From Methanofollis fontis (lineage in GTDB: Archaea; Halobacteriota; Methanomicrobia; Methanomicrobiales; Methanofollaceae): 64,000 nucleotides of DNA. Position 1 is the first letter of the stretch, and each line of letters begins with the position of its first letter. The stretch is from positions 372,001 through 436,000 of the forward strand of contig NZ_PGCL01000002.1 of the NCBI RefSeq assembly GCF_004297185.1, in the 5' to 3' direction. The translations under genes were made by a program, and so were the position numbers. Below are positions 33,821-42,869 of this stretch, in pieces. The notes below the pieces were generated by a model. It saw only the letters and a list, made by a program, of their open reading frames with translations. It ran no database searches and was not told the DNA's origin.

Positions 33821-34362
33821 GGGAGGGGATCAACGAGATGATCGCCACCACACAGGGAAACGCCGCACCGATGGGGTTCATCTTCCGGAATGAGAGCGCT
33901 TCGATGGTTCTCTTCAAGGGTTCGCATACCGAGGAGAATATCCGGCGGGATGGATGGGTGGTGGCAAACGTCACCCACGACCCGGTTGTCTGGGTGCGGA
34001 CGGCCTTTGAGGACCTTTCGGCCGACGCCTTCATCGATATCGAGGCGGAGGGCCGCACGATGCAGCGACTCGCCGCCTGTGAGGCCTGGGCGGCCTTCCA
34101 TGCAACGGTCAGGCACGAGACGGCAGAGACCTATTTTGTCACTCTCGAACCCCTGGGGGGTGAAGTGCTCGACCCCTCGGTGCACCCGCACAACCGCGGT
34201 TTCGCCGGGATCGTCGAGGCGACGGTGCACGCCACGCGCTTTATGATGGGCCGCGATCCCGCCCTCAGGGCCCTGATCGACCACCACCTGGCGATCGTGC
34301 AAAAATGCGGGGGGCCGCGGGAGCGGGAAGCGGCGGCACTGCTGGAAGGCTATATCATTTGA
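33808..34362 (+). CDS. DUF447 family protein
   Basis: 184 residues of the DUF447 family, which is known from methanogens and methylotrophs that use tetrahydromethanopterin and has a split-barrel flavin-like fold. Visible are PMGFIFRNESASMVLFKGSHTEENI, a long strand-rich middle, and LDPSVHPHNRGFAGIVEATVHATRF. The start overlaps the CitG-like gene by 13 bases, the third of three coupled genes. Reaction unknown; the context suggests cofactor synthesis. Overlaps the convergent YbjQ gene by eight bases. Confidence 0.85.
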   Translation: MGLLREGINEMIATTQGNAAPMGFIFRNESASMVLFKGSHTEENIRRDGWVVANVTHDPVVWVRTAFEDLSADAFIDIEAEGRTMQRLAACEAWAAFHATVRHETAETYFVTLEPLGGEVLDPSVHPHNRGFAGIVEATVHATRFMMGRDPALRALIDHHLAIVQKCGGPREREAAALLEGYII

Positions 34363-34675
34363 CCGGCGTCAGCGTCACCGCCGTCCCATAGGCGAGCAGT
34401 TCGGCCGCTCCAGGCGCCGTCTGCGAAGTGGTGAACCTGATATTGACGACGGCGTCGGCCCCCATCTTTTTTGCAGCGTTTTCCATCCGATTGATTGACT
34501 CCAATCTGGCTTCGGTGAGCATCTCGGTGTAGGCTTCGAGTTCACCGCCGACGAGGCTCTTGAGACCTGACATGATGTCTTTACCGAGGTGTTTCGACCT
34601 GACGGTGTTGCCATAGACGATGCCGATGACCGTGGCCGTGTGGCCAGGGACGTTTTCTGTGGTGGTGAGGATCAT
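34355..34675 (-). CDS. YbjQ/UPF0145 family protein
   Basis: 106 residues matching the pentameric YbjQ family: TTTENVPGHTATVIGIVYGNTVRSKHLGKDI, then GELEAYTEMLTEARLESINRMENAAKKMGADAVVNIRFTT. Members are proposed heavy-metal-binding or trafficking proteins but have no proven reaction. Six bases downstream of its ATG lies the stop of the small membrane protein gene on the same strand, so they form a pair. Confidence 0.92.
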   Translation of the reverse strand: MILTTTENVPGHTATVIGIVYGNTVRSKHLGKDIMSGLKSLVGGELEAYTEMLTEARLESINRMENAAKKMGADAVVNIRFTTSQTAPGAAELLAYGTAVTLTPVK

Positions 34676-34681
34676 TCGTTT

Positions 34682-34849
34682 TCACTCCTGGACCTGCTCA
34701 ATCCGCTCTTCCCGGTTCCGGAATACAATGAGGGCAATCCCAATCAGGATCAACGGAACGGCATAGAGGAGGAGAAACGGAAAACCGATGGACAAAAGGA
34801 TCGCACCGAGGAGGATCAGCCCGAGGCCCCATTTCACCTGACTCTTCAT
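34682..34849 (-). CDS. Small two-helix membrane protein
   Basis: 55 residues. Two hydrophobic segments, VKWGLGLILLGAILLSIGFPF and LLYAVPLILIGIALIVF, are followed by a charged tail (RNREERIEQVQE). It starts at the ATG at 34849, giving the MKSQVKWG N-terminus; the longer open frame upstream has no membrane-protein character. It is directly upstream of the YbjQ gene, which suggests joint expression. Function unknown. Confidence 0.6.
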   Translation of the reverse strand: MKSQVKWGLGLILLGAILLSIGFPFLLLYAVPLILIGIALIVFRNREERIEQVQE

Positions 34850-35797
34850 CTGTATGCATGAGGATTGGCAAGATGATAATATCACCGCGCCCCATGCTGG
34901 TGGACGGATCGGCATGAGGGGGTGAAAGAAACAGGATATCATCCCGACACAGGACTCTATCACGAAAGGGCTCCTCCTGGTCCTGATTCGCCGCCATGCC
35001 CTTTGCGATGGCACCCCAAGCCATCCCTTGCCCGGATGGGCGAACGCCCTGCTGCATGGGCGGGTGAGCGCCGCCGCCGGCAGATGGTGCAGTGCTGCCA
35101 TTCATGGGTGAGGCACCGATGTGTGGAACGGTGATCAATGGCTCCAACCATGGATCAATCGTTGCTCCTTGTTTATACGGGCGTGCGCGGCACTACCCGG
35201 AGACCGGATCAGGATTAATCACCTTCAAAACATCCAAAATTGACAGAATCGCCGTGTTTTTGCAGAGTGGGCAGTACGCCCCATTTCAGGGTTTTTCCAT
35301 ACAGGAACCCCCAGGATTAAACCGATTTTCGCCACCATACCATCCCTTCTCCTCGCCGTGAGGAGAGGCGGGCGGGCACAGGTATACCTCAGAACGATAT
35401 CGGCGATCTGAAGGAAAGGAGAGGGACAGGAAAAACAGCGGATCCATGAACGGCCCGCATTTTGCCAGAACCACAAAATATCCCCTTTCTGAGCCAGGAT
35501 CCATACCCGGATTCCAGAAACGGGGGCCGAAATGGACGTATCCGGAGTGCGTACAGGAGGCAGGGTGCGGAGCCTTCAATGATCTCGACATCCATCCTCA
35601 GATAGTGACATTAATGAAAAATAGAGCATTAAACCGATAAATTCTGGATATGCCACACATTTAACACCAGAACAGTGAAAAAAAGGCCAAAGATGCCACA
35701 GGAGAGAGAAAATGCCCTTCATTCACCTGATACGGCACCCCGGATCATCAGGGGTCCCTTCGGAATAACGGGTCTACACTTCAAAAAGTGGAGAGGT
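34850..35797. other. Long gene-poor region
   Basis: About 950 bases with no convincing gene. Open frames on both strands lack ribosome sites and known motifs. On the minus strand a TATA-like gtataaaca with AAGGAG shortly after stands at 35162-35180, and the frame below it reads as Gly/Pro-rich sequence (for example HIGASPMNGSTAPS), possibly a decayed gene. No tRNA, repeat array or insertion sequence was seen. Confidence 0.45.
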
Positions 35798-36910
35798 TCA
35801 GGAGCGGATCAGGTGTGCCACATGGTCCCCGACGTCCACTGTCCCTGCGGTGCCGCCGAGATCCCGCGTGACCACACCATCCCGGATCGTCCCCTCGATG
35901 GCGGCGACCACCGCCTCCCCGGCCTCGTGCTCACCGAGGTGGTCGAGGAGGAGGGCGCCCGCCCAGATCGTGGCGATCGGGTTTGCCACGCCAAGGCCCC
36001 GATATTTCGGGGCAGAACCGTGGATCGGTTCGAACATCGAGGTGCCCTTCGGGTTGATGTTGCCGCCGGGCGCCAGTCCGAGACCGCCCTGGATCATCGC
36101 ACCCAGGTCGGTGATGATGTCGCCGAACATATTCGGGGTGACCACGACATCAAACCACTCAGGGTTCTTCACAAACCACATCGTCACGGCGTCGACGAAA
36201 TTAAACTCGGTCGAAACACCCGGGTGGGCAGCGGCGACCTCAGAGAAGACCTCCCGCCAGAGTCCGTAGACGTCGGAGAGCACATTCGCCTTGTCGACCG
36301 ACGTGACCCGCTTCTCACGGCGCTCTGCCAGATCGAAGGCATACTCCATCACCCGTCTGCTGCCCTCCCGCGAGAGCACACCGATCTGGTAGGCGATCTC
36401 CTCTGCATCGCTCTCGGCGTCGAGCCCGAAGCGCACCGAGTAGAGGTTCCGGATCACCTCAAGATCGGCATGCTGCCTGCCGCGGAACCGGTTACCAATC
36501 CCGACATAGAAGTCCTCGGTGTTCTCCCGCACCACCACGAAGTCGATGTCTTCAGGGCCCTTACCGGCAAGCGGTGTCGAAACCCCGTGCAGGAGTTTGA
36601 TCGGCCGCAGGTTCACGTACTGGTCGAAGTAAAAACGCAGGGCGAGCAGGATCCCCTTCTCCAGCACGCCGGGGCGCACCCGGTCGTCGCCGATGGAGCC
36701 GAAGTAGATCGCCGGGAAGGTAGAGAGCTCCCGGAGTTCGTCCTCACCGACGAGTTCGCCGGTCTCGAGGTAGCGGTCTGCACCAATCGGGAAATCGGTC
36801 CACTCGATCTCAAAACCGTACTTCTCCGCGGCGGCGTCCAGGACCTTCTTCCCCTCATCTAGGATCTCCGGTCCGATACCGTCGCCACCTATTGATGCGA
36901 CCCGGTACAT
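35798..36910 (-). CDS. leuB: 3-isopropylmalate dehydrogenase family (LeuB/AksF)
   Basis: 370 residues, NAD-dependent oxidative decarboxylase. Signatures are [41 protein letters not shown], and the metal/NAD site [28 protein letters not shown] followed by [15 protein letters not shown]. It follows leuD with a 22-base overlap, in a leuC-leuD-leuB operon. Methanogens carry paralogous sets for leucine and for coenzyme B 2-oxosuberate synthesis; LeuC resembles the leucine type, so leucine synthesis is favoured but not proven. Confidence 0.92.
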   Translation of the reverse strand: MYRVASIGGDGIGPEILDEGKKVLDAAAEKYGFEIEWTDFPIGADRYLETGELVGEDELRELSTFPAIYFGSIGDDRVRPGVLEKGILLALRFYFDQYVNLRPIKLLHGVSTPLAGKGPEDIDFVVVRENTEDFYVGIGNRFRGRQHADLEVIRNLYSVRFGLDAESDAEEIAYQIGVLSREGSRRVMEYAFDLAERREKRVTSVDKANVLSDVYGLWREVFSEVAAAHPGVSTEFNFVDAVTMWFVKNPEWFDVVVTPNMFGDIITDLGAMIQGGLGLAPGGNINPKGTSMFEPIHGSAPKYRGLGVANPIATIWAGALLLDHLGEHEAGEAVVAAIEGTIRDGVVTRDLGGTAGTVDVGDHVAHLIRS

Positions 36911-37386
36911 CTCTCAACCTCCTCCAGATTTCTGGCATACTCGACAAGTCCGCCGGCGTCCACGATCTCCTGCATGAAGGGAGGCACCGCCTCGATGGAG
37001 TGGCGGACACCGTCCGACTCGATAACGCCGCCAGCGATATCGATCACGGCCTCATGCCCCTCGACGAGCGCCCCGGCCTCAGGGCAGAGGAGGGGGAGGA
37101 GACCGGTGTTGACGGCGTTCCGGTAGAAGATACGGGCAAACGACTCTGCCACGACGACCCGCACTCCGGCCCCGAGGAGGGCGAGCGGGGCGTGCTCCCG
37201 CGAGGAACCACAGCCGAAATTCCTCCCGGCCACCAGGACATCGCCTTCCTGCACACCCGCCCTGAAATCATCCCTGGTACCCTCGAAAACATGCTCCGCG
37301 AGCTTCATGGGGTCGTACTCGGTCAGAAATCTTCCGGGTATGATTGCATCGGTATCGATATCGTCGCCAAACTTCCAGATCCGCAT
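36889..37386 (-). CDS. leuD: 3-isopropylmalate dehydratase small subunit (LeuD/HacB)
   Basis: 165 residues forming the swivelling domain of the hydro-lyase. The start [19 protein letters not shown] carries the substrate-specificity loop; here the loop reads GRFLTEYDP, not the YLRT described for homoaconitase small subunits. Then comes [23 protein letters not shown]. Two ATGs lie in tandem; the second (37386) has a better spaced GAGGTG site. The leuC stop overlaps the first ATG as TGATG, so translation is coupled. Confidence 0.92.
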   Translation of the reverse strand: MRIWKFGDDIDTDAIIPGRFLTEYDPMKLAEHVFEGTRDDFRAGVQEGDVLVAGRNFGCGSSREHAPLALLGAGVRVVVAESFARIFYRNAVNTGLLPLLCPEAGALVEGHEAVIDIAGGVIESDGVRHSIEAVPPFMQEIVDAGGLVEYARNLEEVERCTGSHQ

Positions 37387-37388
37387 CA

Positions 37389-38642
37389 TCACACCTCCCT
37401 CGGATCGGTGATCTCGCCGGTGATCGCACTCGCCGCCGCCGTCGCCGCAGAGCAGAGATAGACCTCGGCCTCGGTGCTCCCCTGCCGCCCCCGGAAGTTC
37501 CGGTTCGAGGTGGAGAGCGAGACCTCGCCCGGCGCCAGCAGCCCGAAGGCACCGCCCATGCAGGGCCCGCAACACGGCGCCTCGACAAGGGCGCCGGCCT
37601 CGACAAAGCGTTCGATCAGCCCTGCCCGCAGCGTCTTCAGGTACTCCTCGCGGGACGCCGGGATCAGGACCACCCTGACGTCGTCCGAGAACCGGCGGGC
37701 TCCAAGCACCTCCGCCGCTTCGGCGAAGTCCTCGTAGCGCCCGTTCGTGCAGGACCCGATGAACACCTGATCCACATGGGTGCCGGCAACAAGGTCAACA
37801 TCGACCACATTGTCCACATTGTGCGGCACCGCCACCTGCGGCGCCAGGTCTGAGACGTCATACTCCCGCCACTCCGCATAGGTGGCGTCCTCATCAGATG
37901 CAAGATCAGGGATCGCCGCACCGGGGCGGCGGGCGAGGACATACTCACCGGTCACCGCATCGGGCGGCACGATTCCAGCCTTCGCCCCCATCTCGATCGC
38001 CATATTGCAGCAGGTCATCCGTCCGGGCATCGGCATGGCGCCGAAGGTGTCGCCGGTGAACTCAAGGGCCTGATAGGTGGCGCCGTCGGCGCCGATATCC
38101 CCTGCAATCGAGAGGATCAGGTCTTTCGCACCGACCCGCGGTGCAAAGGCGCCGTTCGCCTCGACCCGGATCGAGTCGGGCACCCGGAAGTATAGGGCGC
38201 CGAAGCGCAGCACAAAACCCATATCGGTCGAACCGATGCCTGTGGCGAACGCTCCGGCGGCGCCGTACATGCAGGTGTGCGAGTCCGATCCGACGATGAT
38301 CTCACCGGGCGCCGCATGCCCCTTCTCCATCACGACCTGGTGACAGACGCCCTCCCTGAGGTCATAGTTGTGAATATTCTGAAGAAGCGCAAACTCCCGA
38401 AGAAATTTCTGGTTCTCCGCAGCCTGAATGGAATCGGCCGGAACCTGGTGGTCGAAAAGCATCACGATCCGGGCCGGGTCAAACACCCGTTCACCACCCA
38501 TCTCGCGAAACTTCTGCACGGCAAGGGGACCGGTGATGTCGTGGATCATTGCGCGATCCACATCTGCCATCACCACATCGCCTGCACAGATCTCCTTCCC
38601 GCAGCGGGAGGAGAACACCTTCTCTACGAGAGTCGCTCCCAT
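37389..38642 (-). CDS. leuC: 3-isopropylmalate dehydratase large subunit (LeuC/HacA)
   Basis: 417 residues, aconitase family, with a 4Fe-4S cluster. Cluster ligands are in IGSCTNGR and APCCGPCMG; other marks are [24 protein letters not shown] and [13 protein letters not shown]. The N-terminal [17 protein letters not shown] is close to the archaeal isopropylmalate isomerase type as I recall it, rather than homoaconitase. Start at the ATG 38642 because GGTGATC stands five bases before; an ATG at 38657 is also in frame. First gene of leuCDB. Confidence 0.94.
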   Translation of the reverse strand: MGATLVEKVFSSRCGKEICAGDVVMADVDRAMIHDITGPLAVQKFREMGGERVFDPARIVMLFDHQVPADSIQAAENQKFLREFALLQNIHNYDLREGVCHQVVMEKGHAAPGEIIVGSDSHTCMYGAAGAFATGIGSTDMGFVLRFGALYFRVPDSIRVEANGAFAPRVGAKDLILSIAGDIGADGATYQALEFTGDTFGAMPMPGRMTCCNMAIEMGAKAGIVPPDAVTGEYVLARRPGAAIPDLASDEDATYAEWREYDVSDLAPQVAVPHNVDNVVDVDLVAGTHVDQVFIGSCTNGRYEDFAEAAEVLGARRFSDDVRVVLIPASREEYLKTLRAGLIERFVEAGALVEAPCCGPCMGGAFGLLAPGEVSLSTSNRNFRGRQGSTEAEVYLCSAATAAASAITGEITDPREV

Positions 38643-38734
38643 GCTGTGATCACCCATTTCATGGATGTTCCGCGGTTAAGAGAGTTGGGGTGACCGGAAG
38701 GCAGATATGCGGACGGCCCAAAACCGCGGATCAT

Positions 38735-38989
38735 ATGCTCAGATGTCCGCAGTGCGGCAGCACCGATCTCTACACGATGATCGGCGGCTACGGGGGGTTT
38801 CGCTACCGCTGTAAACAATGCGGATACATCGGCTCTTTTGTCCTGGAATCGGATGAAGAACTTCCGTCGCCCGTTACACGCCCGAAAGAGAGTGAGGAAA
38901 AAAAGATCGCCGTTCCCCTCTGGCTGAAAATCGTTGTCGCCCTGCTCGTCCTCTATATGCTCCTCTATCTCCTGATATTGATACCCTGA
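38735..38989 (+). CDS. Zinc-ribbon membrane-anchored small protein
   Basis: 84 residues. The N-terminus holds a zinc ribbon with two CxxC pairs, CPQCGSTDLY and CKQCGYIG. A charged linker (PSPVTRPKESEEKK) leads to a single C-terminal membrane segment, VPLWLKIVVALLVLYMLLYLLILI. This tail-anchored arrangement is common among archaeal proteins of unknown role. Divergent from leuC and convergent with the HemK-like gene. Confidence 0.75.
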   Translation: MLRCPQCGSTDLYTMIGGYGGFRYRCKQCGYIGSFVLESDEELPSPVTRPKESEEKKIAVPLWLKIVVALLVLYMLLYLLILIP

Positions 38990-39007
38990 AGAGGGGAGCC
39001 TCCATCA

Positions 39008-39601
39008 TCAGCATGTGCCAGCAGAGATGCGGCAGAGGTCGCGGCTGATCCTGAGCACGATCAGGTCCTCGCCCTCGACCCGCTCCTCTGCCACGACAAA
39101 CACGACATACCCGAGGGCGGCGAAGAGATCCCGCACCGCCGCAGGACCGGTGAGTGAGGATACCAGGAGCAGAATGCGCCCATATGGCGTCAGCACCCGC
39201 CCGACGTCGGCGGCGAACCGTTCGATCGTATCCCGTCCGCTCGGTCCGCCGTCGAGCGCATATTCAAGCCAGTCATCGAGGCGCTCCTCAGGGGCGGTCG
39301 GGAGATAGGGAGGATTGAAGAGGACGAGATCGAAGGGGCCGCGCAGACCCGATGCGAGATCGCTCCGCACCGTCTCGACACCGTGGGCGCGGGCAGAACG
39401 AACGGCGTGCGGGTTGATATCGGTCGCCGTCACCGAGGCGGCCCTCTCGAGGAGGGCCTCAGCCACCGCCCCGCTCCCGCATCCCACCTCGAGCACCCGG
39501 TCGTCGGGCCGCACCTCCCGGAGGGCGGCGTCCCTGAGCAGGAAGGTGTCTTCTGCCGGAGCATACACCTGATCGTCCCGACTGAAGGCAGGGTGATTCA
39601 T
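39008..39601 (-). CDS. HemK2/PrmC-like N5-glutamine methyltransferase
   Basis: 197 residues, S-adenosylmethionine-dependent. It has motif I VLEVGCGSGAVAEAL, the acidic TATDINPHAVRSAR, and the N-P-P-Y catalytic motif (VLFNPPYLPTAPEE) of enzymes that methylate glutamine in release factors. The small size without the PrmC N-terminal helical domain matches the archaeal/eukaryal HemK2-Mtq2 type, which methylates the GGQ glutamine of aRF1 as a complex with Trm112. Other substrates are possible. Confidence 0.9.
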   Translation of the reverse strand: MNHPAFSRDDQVYAPAEDTFLLRDAALREVRPDDRVLEVGCGSGAVAEALLERAASVTATDINPHAVRSARAHGVETVRSDLASGLRGPFDLVLFNPPYLPTAPEERLDDWLEYALDGGPSGRDTIERFAADVGRVLTPYGRILLLVSSLTGPAAVRDLFAALGYVVFVVAEERVEGEDLIVLRISRDLCRISAGTC

Positions 39602-39717
39602 CGTATCCAGATATGGGGCGCTGCCCGCTTTAGTCCTGCGGATCGCCCACCGCCAGAGCGGAATGATTCTTCACTCCAGAGGCCATATCACGAATACGCA
39701 CCATCGGTGAGAGAAGA

Positions 39718-40530
39718 ATGACGGCAACACCAGCGCACCACCCCATCTCCCGCCCGCCCCTGCTGGACTTCGCCAATATCACGGTGATCCGGGGAGACGC
39801 ACCGATCCTGGATTCCATATCGGTCACCATCCCGGACGGCGAGCATGTCGCCATCCTCGGTCCGAACGGTTCGGGAAAGTCCTCCTTTATCCGGACCATC
39901 ACCCGCGAATACTATCCCCTCATCCAGGAGGGGAGGCGGTATCGGATCATGGGGAGGGACGTCTGGGACGTTGGCGATCTCCGCTCCCTGCTCGGGATCG
40001 TATCCGACGACCTGCAACACACCTTCACCCGCGAGATCACCGGAAGGGACACAATCCTGTCGGGGTTCTTCTCCAGTGTCGGATTATTCAGGCACGAGAT
40101 CACTGTGGCGATGGAGGAGAGGACAGACGAGATCCTGGCGTTCCTGGAGATTGATCACCTTCAGGACCGCCCGATGACGTCCCTCTCCACCGGTGAACGG
40201 CGCCGTTTCCTGATCGGGCGGGCGCTGGTCCACAACCCGCATGCCCTCATCATGGACGAACCCACCACCAGCCTCGACCTCCATGCCCTGCACACATTCC
40301 GCACCACCCTGCAGAAGATCGCCCGCTCCGGCACCGGCGTGATCATGGTCACCCACAGCCTCCACGACATCATCCCGGAGATCTCGCGGGTGATCCTGAT
40401 GAAGGGGGGCCGGTTCTGCTTTGACGGCCCGAAGCAGGATGCCCTCACCGACCAGCGGATCGGTGACCTCTTCGAGGTTTCGGTACGTATCCGGGAGGAA
40501 AACGGCTGGTATTACGCCAGTGGGTATTAG
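39718..40530 (+). CDS. ABC-type ATP-binding protein
   Basis: 270 residues. Walker A ILGPNGSGKSS, Q-loop region, signature LSTGERRRFLIGRAL, Walker B ALIMDEPTTSLD and the switch His in MVTHSLHD are all present. The signature is degenerate (LSTGE), as in ModF-like and YbbL/AF1064-type proteins. There is no permease or binding-protein gene nearby, so it may energise an unlinked transporter or act in a non-transport role. The ATG at 39718 follows GGTGAGAG. Confidence 0.88.
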   Translation: MTATPAHHPISRPPLLDFANITVIRGDAPILDSISVTIPDGEHVAILGPNGSGKSSFIRTITREYYPLIQEGRRYRIMGRDVWDVGDLRSLLGIVSDDLQHTFTREITGRDTILSGFFSSVGLFRHEITVAMEERTDEILAFLEIDHLQDRPMTSLSTGERRRFLIGRALVHNPHALIMDEPTTSLDLHALHTFRTTLQKIARSGTGVIMVTHSLHDIIPEISRVILMKGGRFCFDGPKQDALTDQRIGDLFEVSVRIREENGWYYASGY

Positions 40531-40576
40531 GGGCTGTCCCCACCCGTTCAGGTGTGCAGCCCCTTCTCTCGCACCC

Positions 40577-41002
40577 CTATGTGATTTCTGTCACGGTCGA
40601 GATCACTCGTCCTGCTGTTTCATTGACCAGGAAATCGACGACCGCCGTCTCGTTTGCGATCCTGAGCGCCGGAGCGCATCCATTGCCTGACGAGTGGGAG
40701 GGCGTCGGGTGGCAGGAGAGGAGCACCCCCTCGACCTCGCCGCCGCTGAGGTACATCGCCCGCGCCGCCTCGTCCCTGAGGGCGATCCTGGCGACGTACG
40801 AGGCGTTCGTTGTTAGCCAGTCGGTATCCCCTCCTGAGAAAATGATCGGAACGCCTGCATAGTCGAAATCTGGAAGATCGGAGGAGGCGGTCGGTCTCAG
40901 TGTGGGTGGGATCTGCGTCTCCGACGGAATCGTGCACCCGGCGGAAAATGCTGCGATGCCGATGATCAGAAGGATGTGCAGTAGATCTTTCATCGTCATC
41001 AT
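40577..41002 (-). CDS. Small secreted lipoprotein
   Basis: About 141 residues. A short signal peptide ends in a lipobox (AAFSAGC, lipidated Cys near residue 23), then a Pro/Thr/Ser stretch and a globular part with VPIIFSGGDTDWLTTNASYVARIALRDEAARAMYLSGGEVEGVLLSC. Two further Cys near residues 91 and 103 (LLSC...GNGC) may form a disulfide. No family recognised. Several in-frame starts (41014 to 40993) are possible. It is alone on its strand until the membrane gene further upstream. Confidence 0.6.
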   Translation of the reverse strand: MMTMKDLLHILLIIGIAAFSAGCTIPSETQIPPTLRPTASSDLPDFDYAGVPIIFSGGDTDWLTTNASYVARIALRDEAARAMYLSGGEVEGVLLSCHPTPSHSSGNGCAPALRIANETAVVDFLVNETAGRVISTVTEIT

Positions 41003-41129
41003 GGATGGTCTCATCGTGATGCCTGCCTGATTAAGAAGTTGCCGGAAGATTTCTCAACCGGTCGTTTATCCTGATAACGGACGCCGTGATCATTGCGACC
41101 GGAAGCACCGGGAAGTTGGTTTGTGCCGG

Positions 41130-41648
41130 TCACTTTTTCCCCGACATTTTTCTCCATGCAACAACGGTCATGAGAATGACACCGAATATCAGCGCCGAAC
41201 CGATCACCATCTCCAGATACAGGGCGACCGAGTTCATTATCAGAAAGCCCGCATCTGATGAAGTCATGGAAGTGAGCAGATGGAATATCGGTGAGCCGTC
41301 GCCACCGCCGGACAGCATTGCAAAACCCATTATGAGGCGTATGGATCCCGCGACAACGGAGCCGATGAGGAGGACAGTGTATCGATGCCGTTCCGGGTAA
41401 TACCTCTCAACAAGCATGAACGGTGTCAGGACACCCATTGCCATGATTACTATGCTGACCGGGAGCGATACAGGACTGACAACCGGTGCCATGGCCGAGA
41501 GGACCAACCCGATCATGATCGGCACGCCTCTGCCCGCCGCCGGTCGCACCTTTATTAAGGCATGATAAGTCAGGATGGCAGGCGCCCCGATGCAGAACAG
41601 CAGCAGGAGAATGAACCCAACTACTATGACGATGGGATACAAAACCAT
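41130..41648 (-). CDS. Multi-pass membrane protein
   Basis: 172 residues with about four to five membrane segments: PIVIVVGFILLLLFCIGAPAIL, VPIMIGLVLSAMAPVVS, LPVSIVIMAMGVLTPFML, TVLLIGSVVAGSIRLIMGFAML, and the C-terminal LYLEMVIGSALIFGVILMTVVAW. Ends in a basic tail (RKMSGKK). No recognised family. It lies 60 bases after the broken membrane gene on the same strand, which could make them neighbours in one transcript. Confidence 0.65.
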   Translation of the reverse strand: MVLYPIVIVVGFILLLLFCIGAPAILTYHALIKVRPAAGRGVPIMIGLVLSAMAPVVSPVSLPVSIVIMAMGVLTPFMLVERYYPERHRYTVLLIGSVVAGSIRLIMGFAMLSGGGDGSPIFHLLTSMTSSDAGFLIMNSVALYLEMVIGSALIFGVILMTVVAWRKMSGKK

Positions 41649-41708
41649 GCCACTCCCCTATCCTCGGGATGACCGGTCAACGGTCTGTTCCAGTTCGCTT
41701 CTCTGGTT

Positions 41709-42108
41709 TCAATCTGCATGGACACCCATGATCCTGTAGTAACGCCCCTCATATTCGAAATATTTCTTCATGCCGATCGTATTGTCGATAAAATATTTAT
41801 CGATGGTCGCTTGCGTTATTTTCTCCGGGCATTCCACTTCGACCACACCGCCCACGTCCCCTTCCGTATAGGGCACCCCCTGTCAGTGACATGAGATGAG
41901 GGAACCAGACAACGCCGGTCAAAAGGAGAATAACCAGCAGAATGAGTATAACAACGAATTTATGTGCTGGTGAATTCTCGAAGAGCATGATGGTACCATC
42001 GTTTGGCCACCATAATAATGGAGGGCAGCACATTGAACCTGCAACCCATACAGCAAAAAATCCTGAGATCCTGAAGACGGGTGAAAGGATCAGCCTGGCG
42101 GCGTGCAC
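41709..42108 (-). pseudogene. Membrane protein gene with apparent +1 frameshift in a G5 run
   Basis: The first frame (GTG at 42108, overlapping the ksgA end by 19 bases) gives about 77 residues with two hydrophobic segments (FRISGFFAVWVAG; KFVVILILLVILLLTGVVWF). After SLTG it runs into a Gly/Arg-rich tail and stops. In the frame one base over, from 41875 down to the stop at 41709, comes a sensible domain: VPYTEGDVGGVVEVECPEK and MKKYFEYEGRYYRIMGVHAD. Removing one G from the GGGGG at 41876-41880 (C5 on the plus strand) joins them into about 132 residues. Either the gene is broken or the base is a sequencing error. Family unknown. Confidence 0.65.
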
Positions 42109-42869
42109 AGGTTTGCGATCATCGCAAACACCATCAGGGAGAGCTCTTCCGGCCGCAGGGACAGAATCTCGTCTGGAAGCCCGGCGATCGCCCGCTCCAC
42201 ATTCTCCCCGCCGATGGCGTTGCGCCCCCCGCGCAGACCGTTGCGCACCGTCTTACGCCGGTGGGAGAAGAGTTCGCGCACCACCACCGCATACATCTGC
42301 CTGTCGGCGATATAATGGGGCGGTTCATGGGGGGTGAGGCGGACCACCGTCGATGAGACCTGCGGCGGCGGCGAGAAGGCGCGGGGCGGGAGGTTGAAGC
42401 AGAGGTCCACATCGGCAAAGGTCTGCACCATCACCGAGAGGCGCCCACACGCCGGTGTCCCGATCGGCGCCGCCATCCGCTCGGCGAACTCCCGCTGGTA
42501 CATCAACACCGCACGTTCAAAACCGGCATCCAGCAGACGGAAGGTGATCGGCGAGGACGCTGAATAGGGGAGGTTTGCAACCACGATATCAAACGGCGGA
42601 TAAAGTATCTTTACAGCGTCGCCGTGAATGACTTCTAACTCTCCGGCGGCGATCTGAGAAGAGAACTGCTCGTACAATCCATCGACAAGCGCCGGGTCGA
42701 GTTCGATCGCACACACCCGCGCACCTGCGGCAAGGAGGGCATCGGTCAGCACCCCCTCACCCGGACCGATCTCAAGGACCCGGCGACCGGCGATATCCCC
42801 GGCACACTCTACAATCCGCCTGACCGCCCGACGATCGATGAGAAAATGCTGGTCGTGCCGTGCCTTCAT
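42090..42869 (-). CDS. ksgA: 16S rRNA dimethyladenosine transferase (KsgA/Dim1)
   Basis: Dimethylates two adjacent adenosines near the 3' end of 16S rRNA during small-subunit maturation. The 259 residues begin QHFLIDRRAVRRIV, have motif I VLEIGPGEGVLTDALL, ELDPALVDGL, and the catalytic IVVANLPYSASSPI (NLPY). The C-terminal helical domain (FSHRRKTVRNGLRG) is complete. The start overlaps the DUF655 gene by four bases. It sits in the long translation-gene series, usual for archaea. Confidence 0.96.
   Translation of the reverse strand: MKARHDQHFLIDRRAVRRIVECAGDIAGRRVLEIGPGEGVLTDALLAAGARVCAIELDPALVDGLYEQFSSQIAAGELEVIHGDAVKILYPPFDIVVANLPYSASSPITFRLLDAGFERAVLMYQREFAERMAAPIGTPACGRLSVMVQTFADVDLCFNLPPRAFSPPPQVSSTVVRLTPHEPPHYIADRQMYAVVVRELFSHRRKTVRNGLRGGRNAIGGENVERAIAGLPDEILSLRPEELSLMVFAMIANLCTPPG

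Noticed and set aside
34698-35147. Minus-strand Gly/Pro-rich frame beginning EPLITVPHIGASPMNG
   Set aside because: It starts with TTG, lacks a good ribosome site and runs through the small membrane gene; kept only as a possible remnant.
34960-35151. 63-residue minus-strand frame after a TATA-like element
   Set aside because: Arg/His-rich with two CxxC-like spots but no family likeness; probably chance in G+C-rich DNA.
40531-40560. Hairpin GGGGCTGTCCCC after the ABC gene
   Set aside because: Short stem without a T run; too weak to call a terminator.
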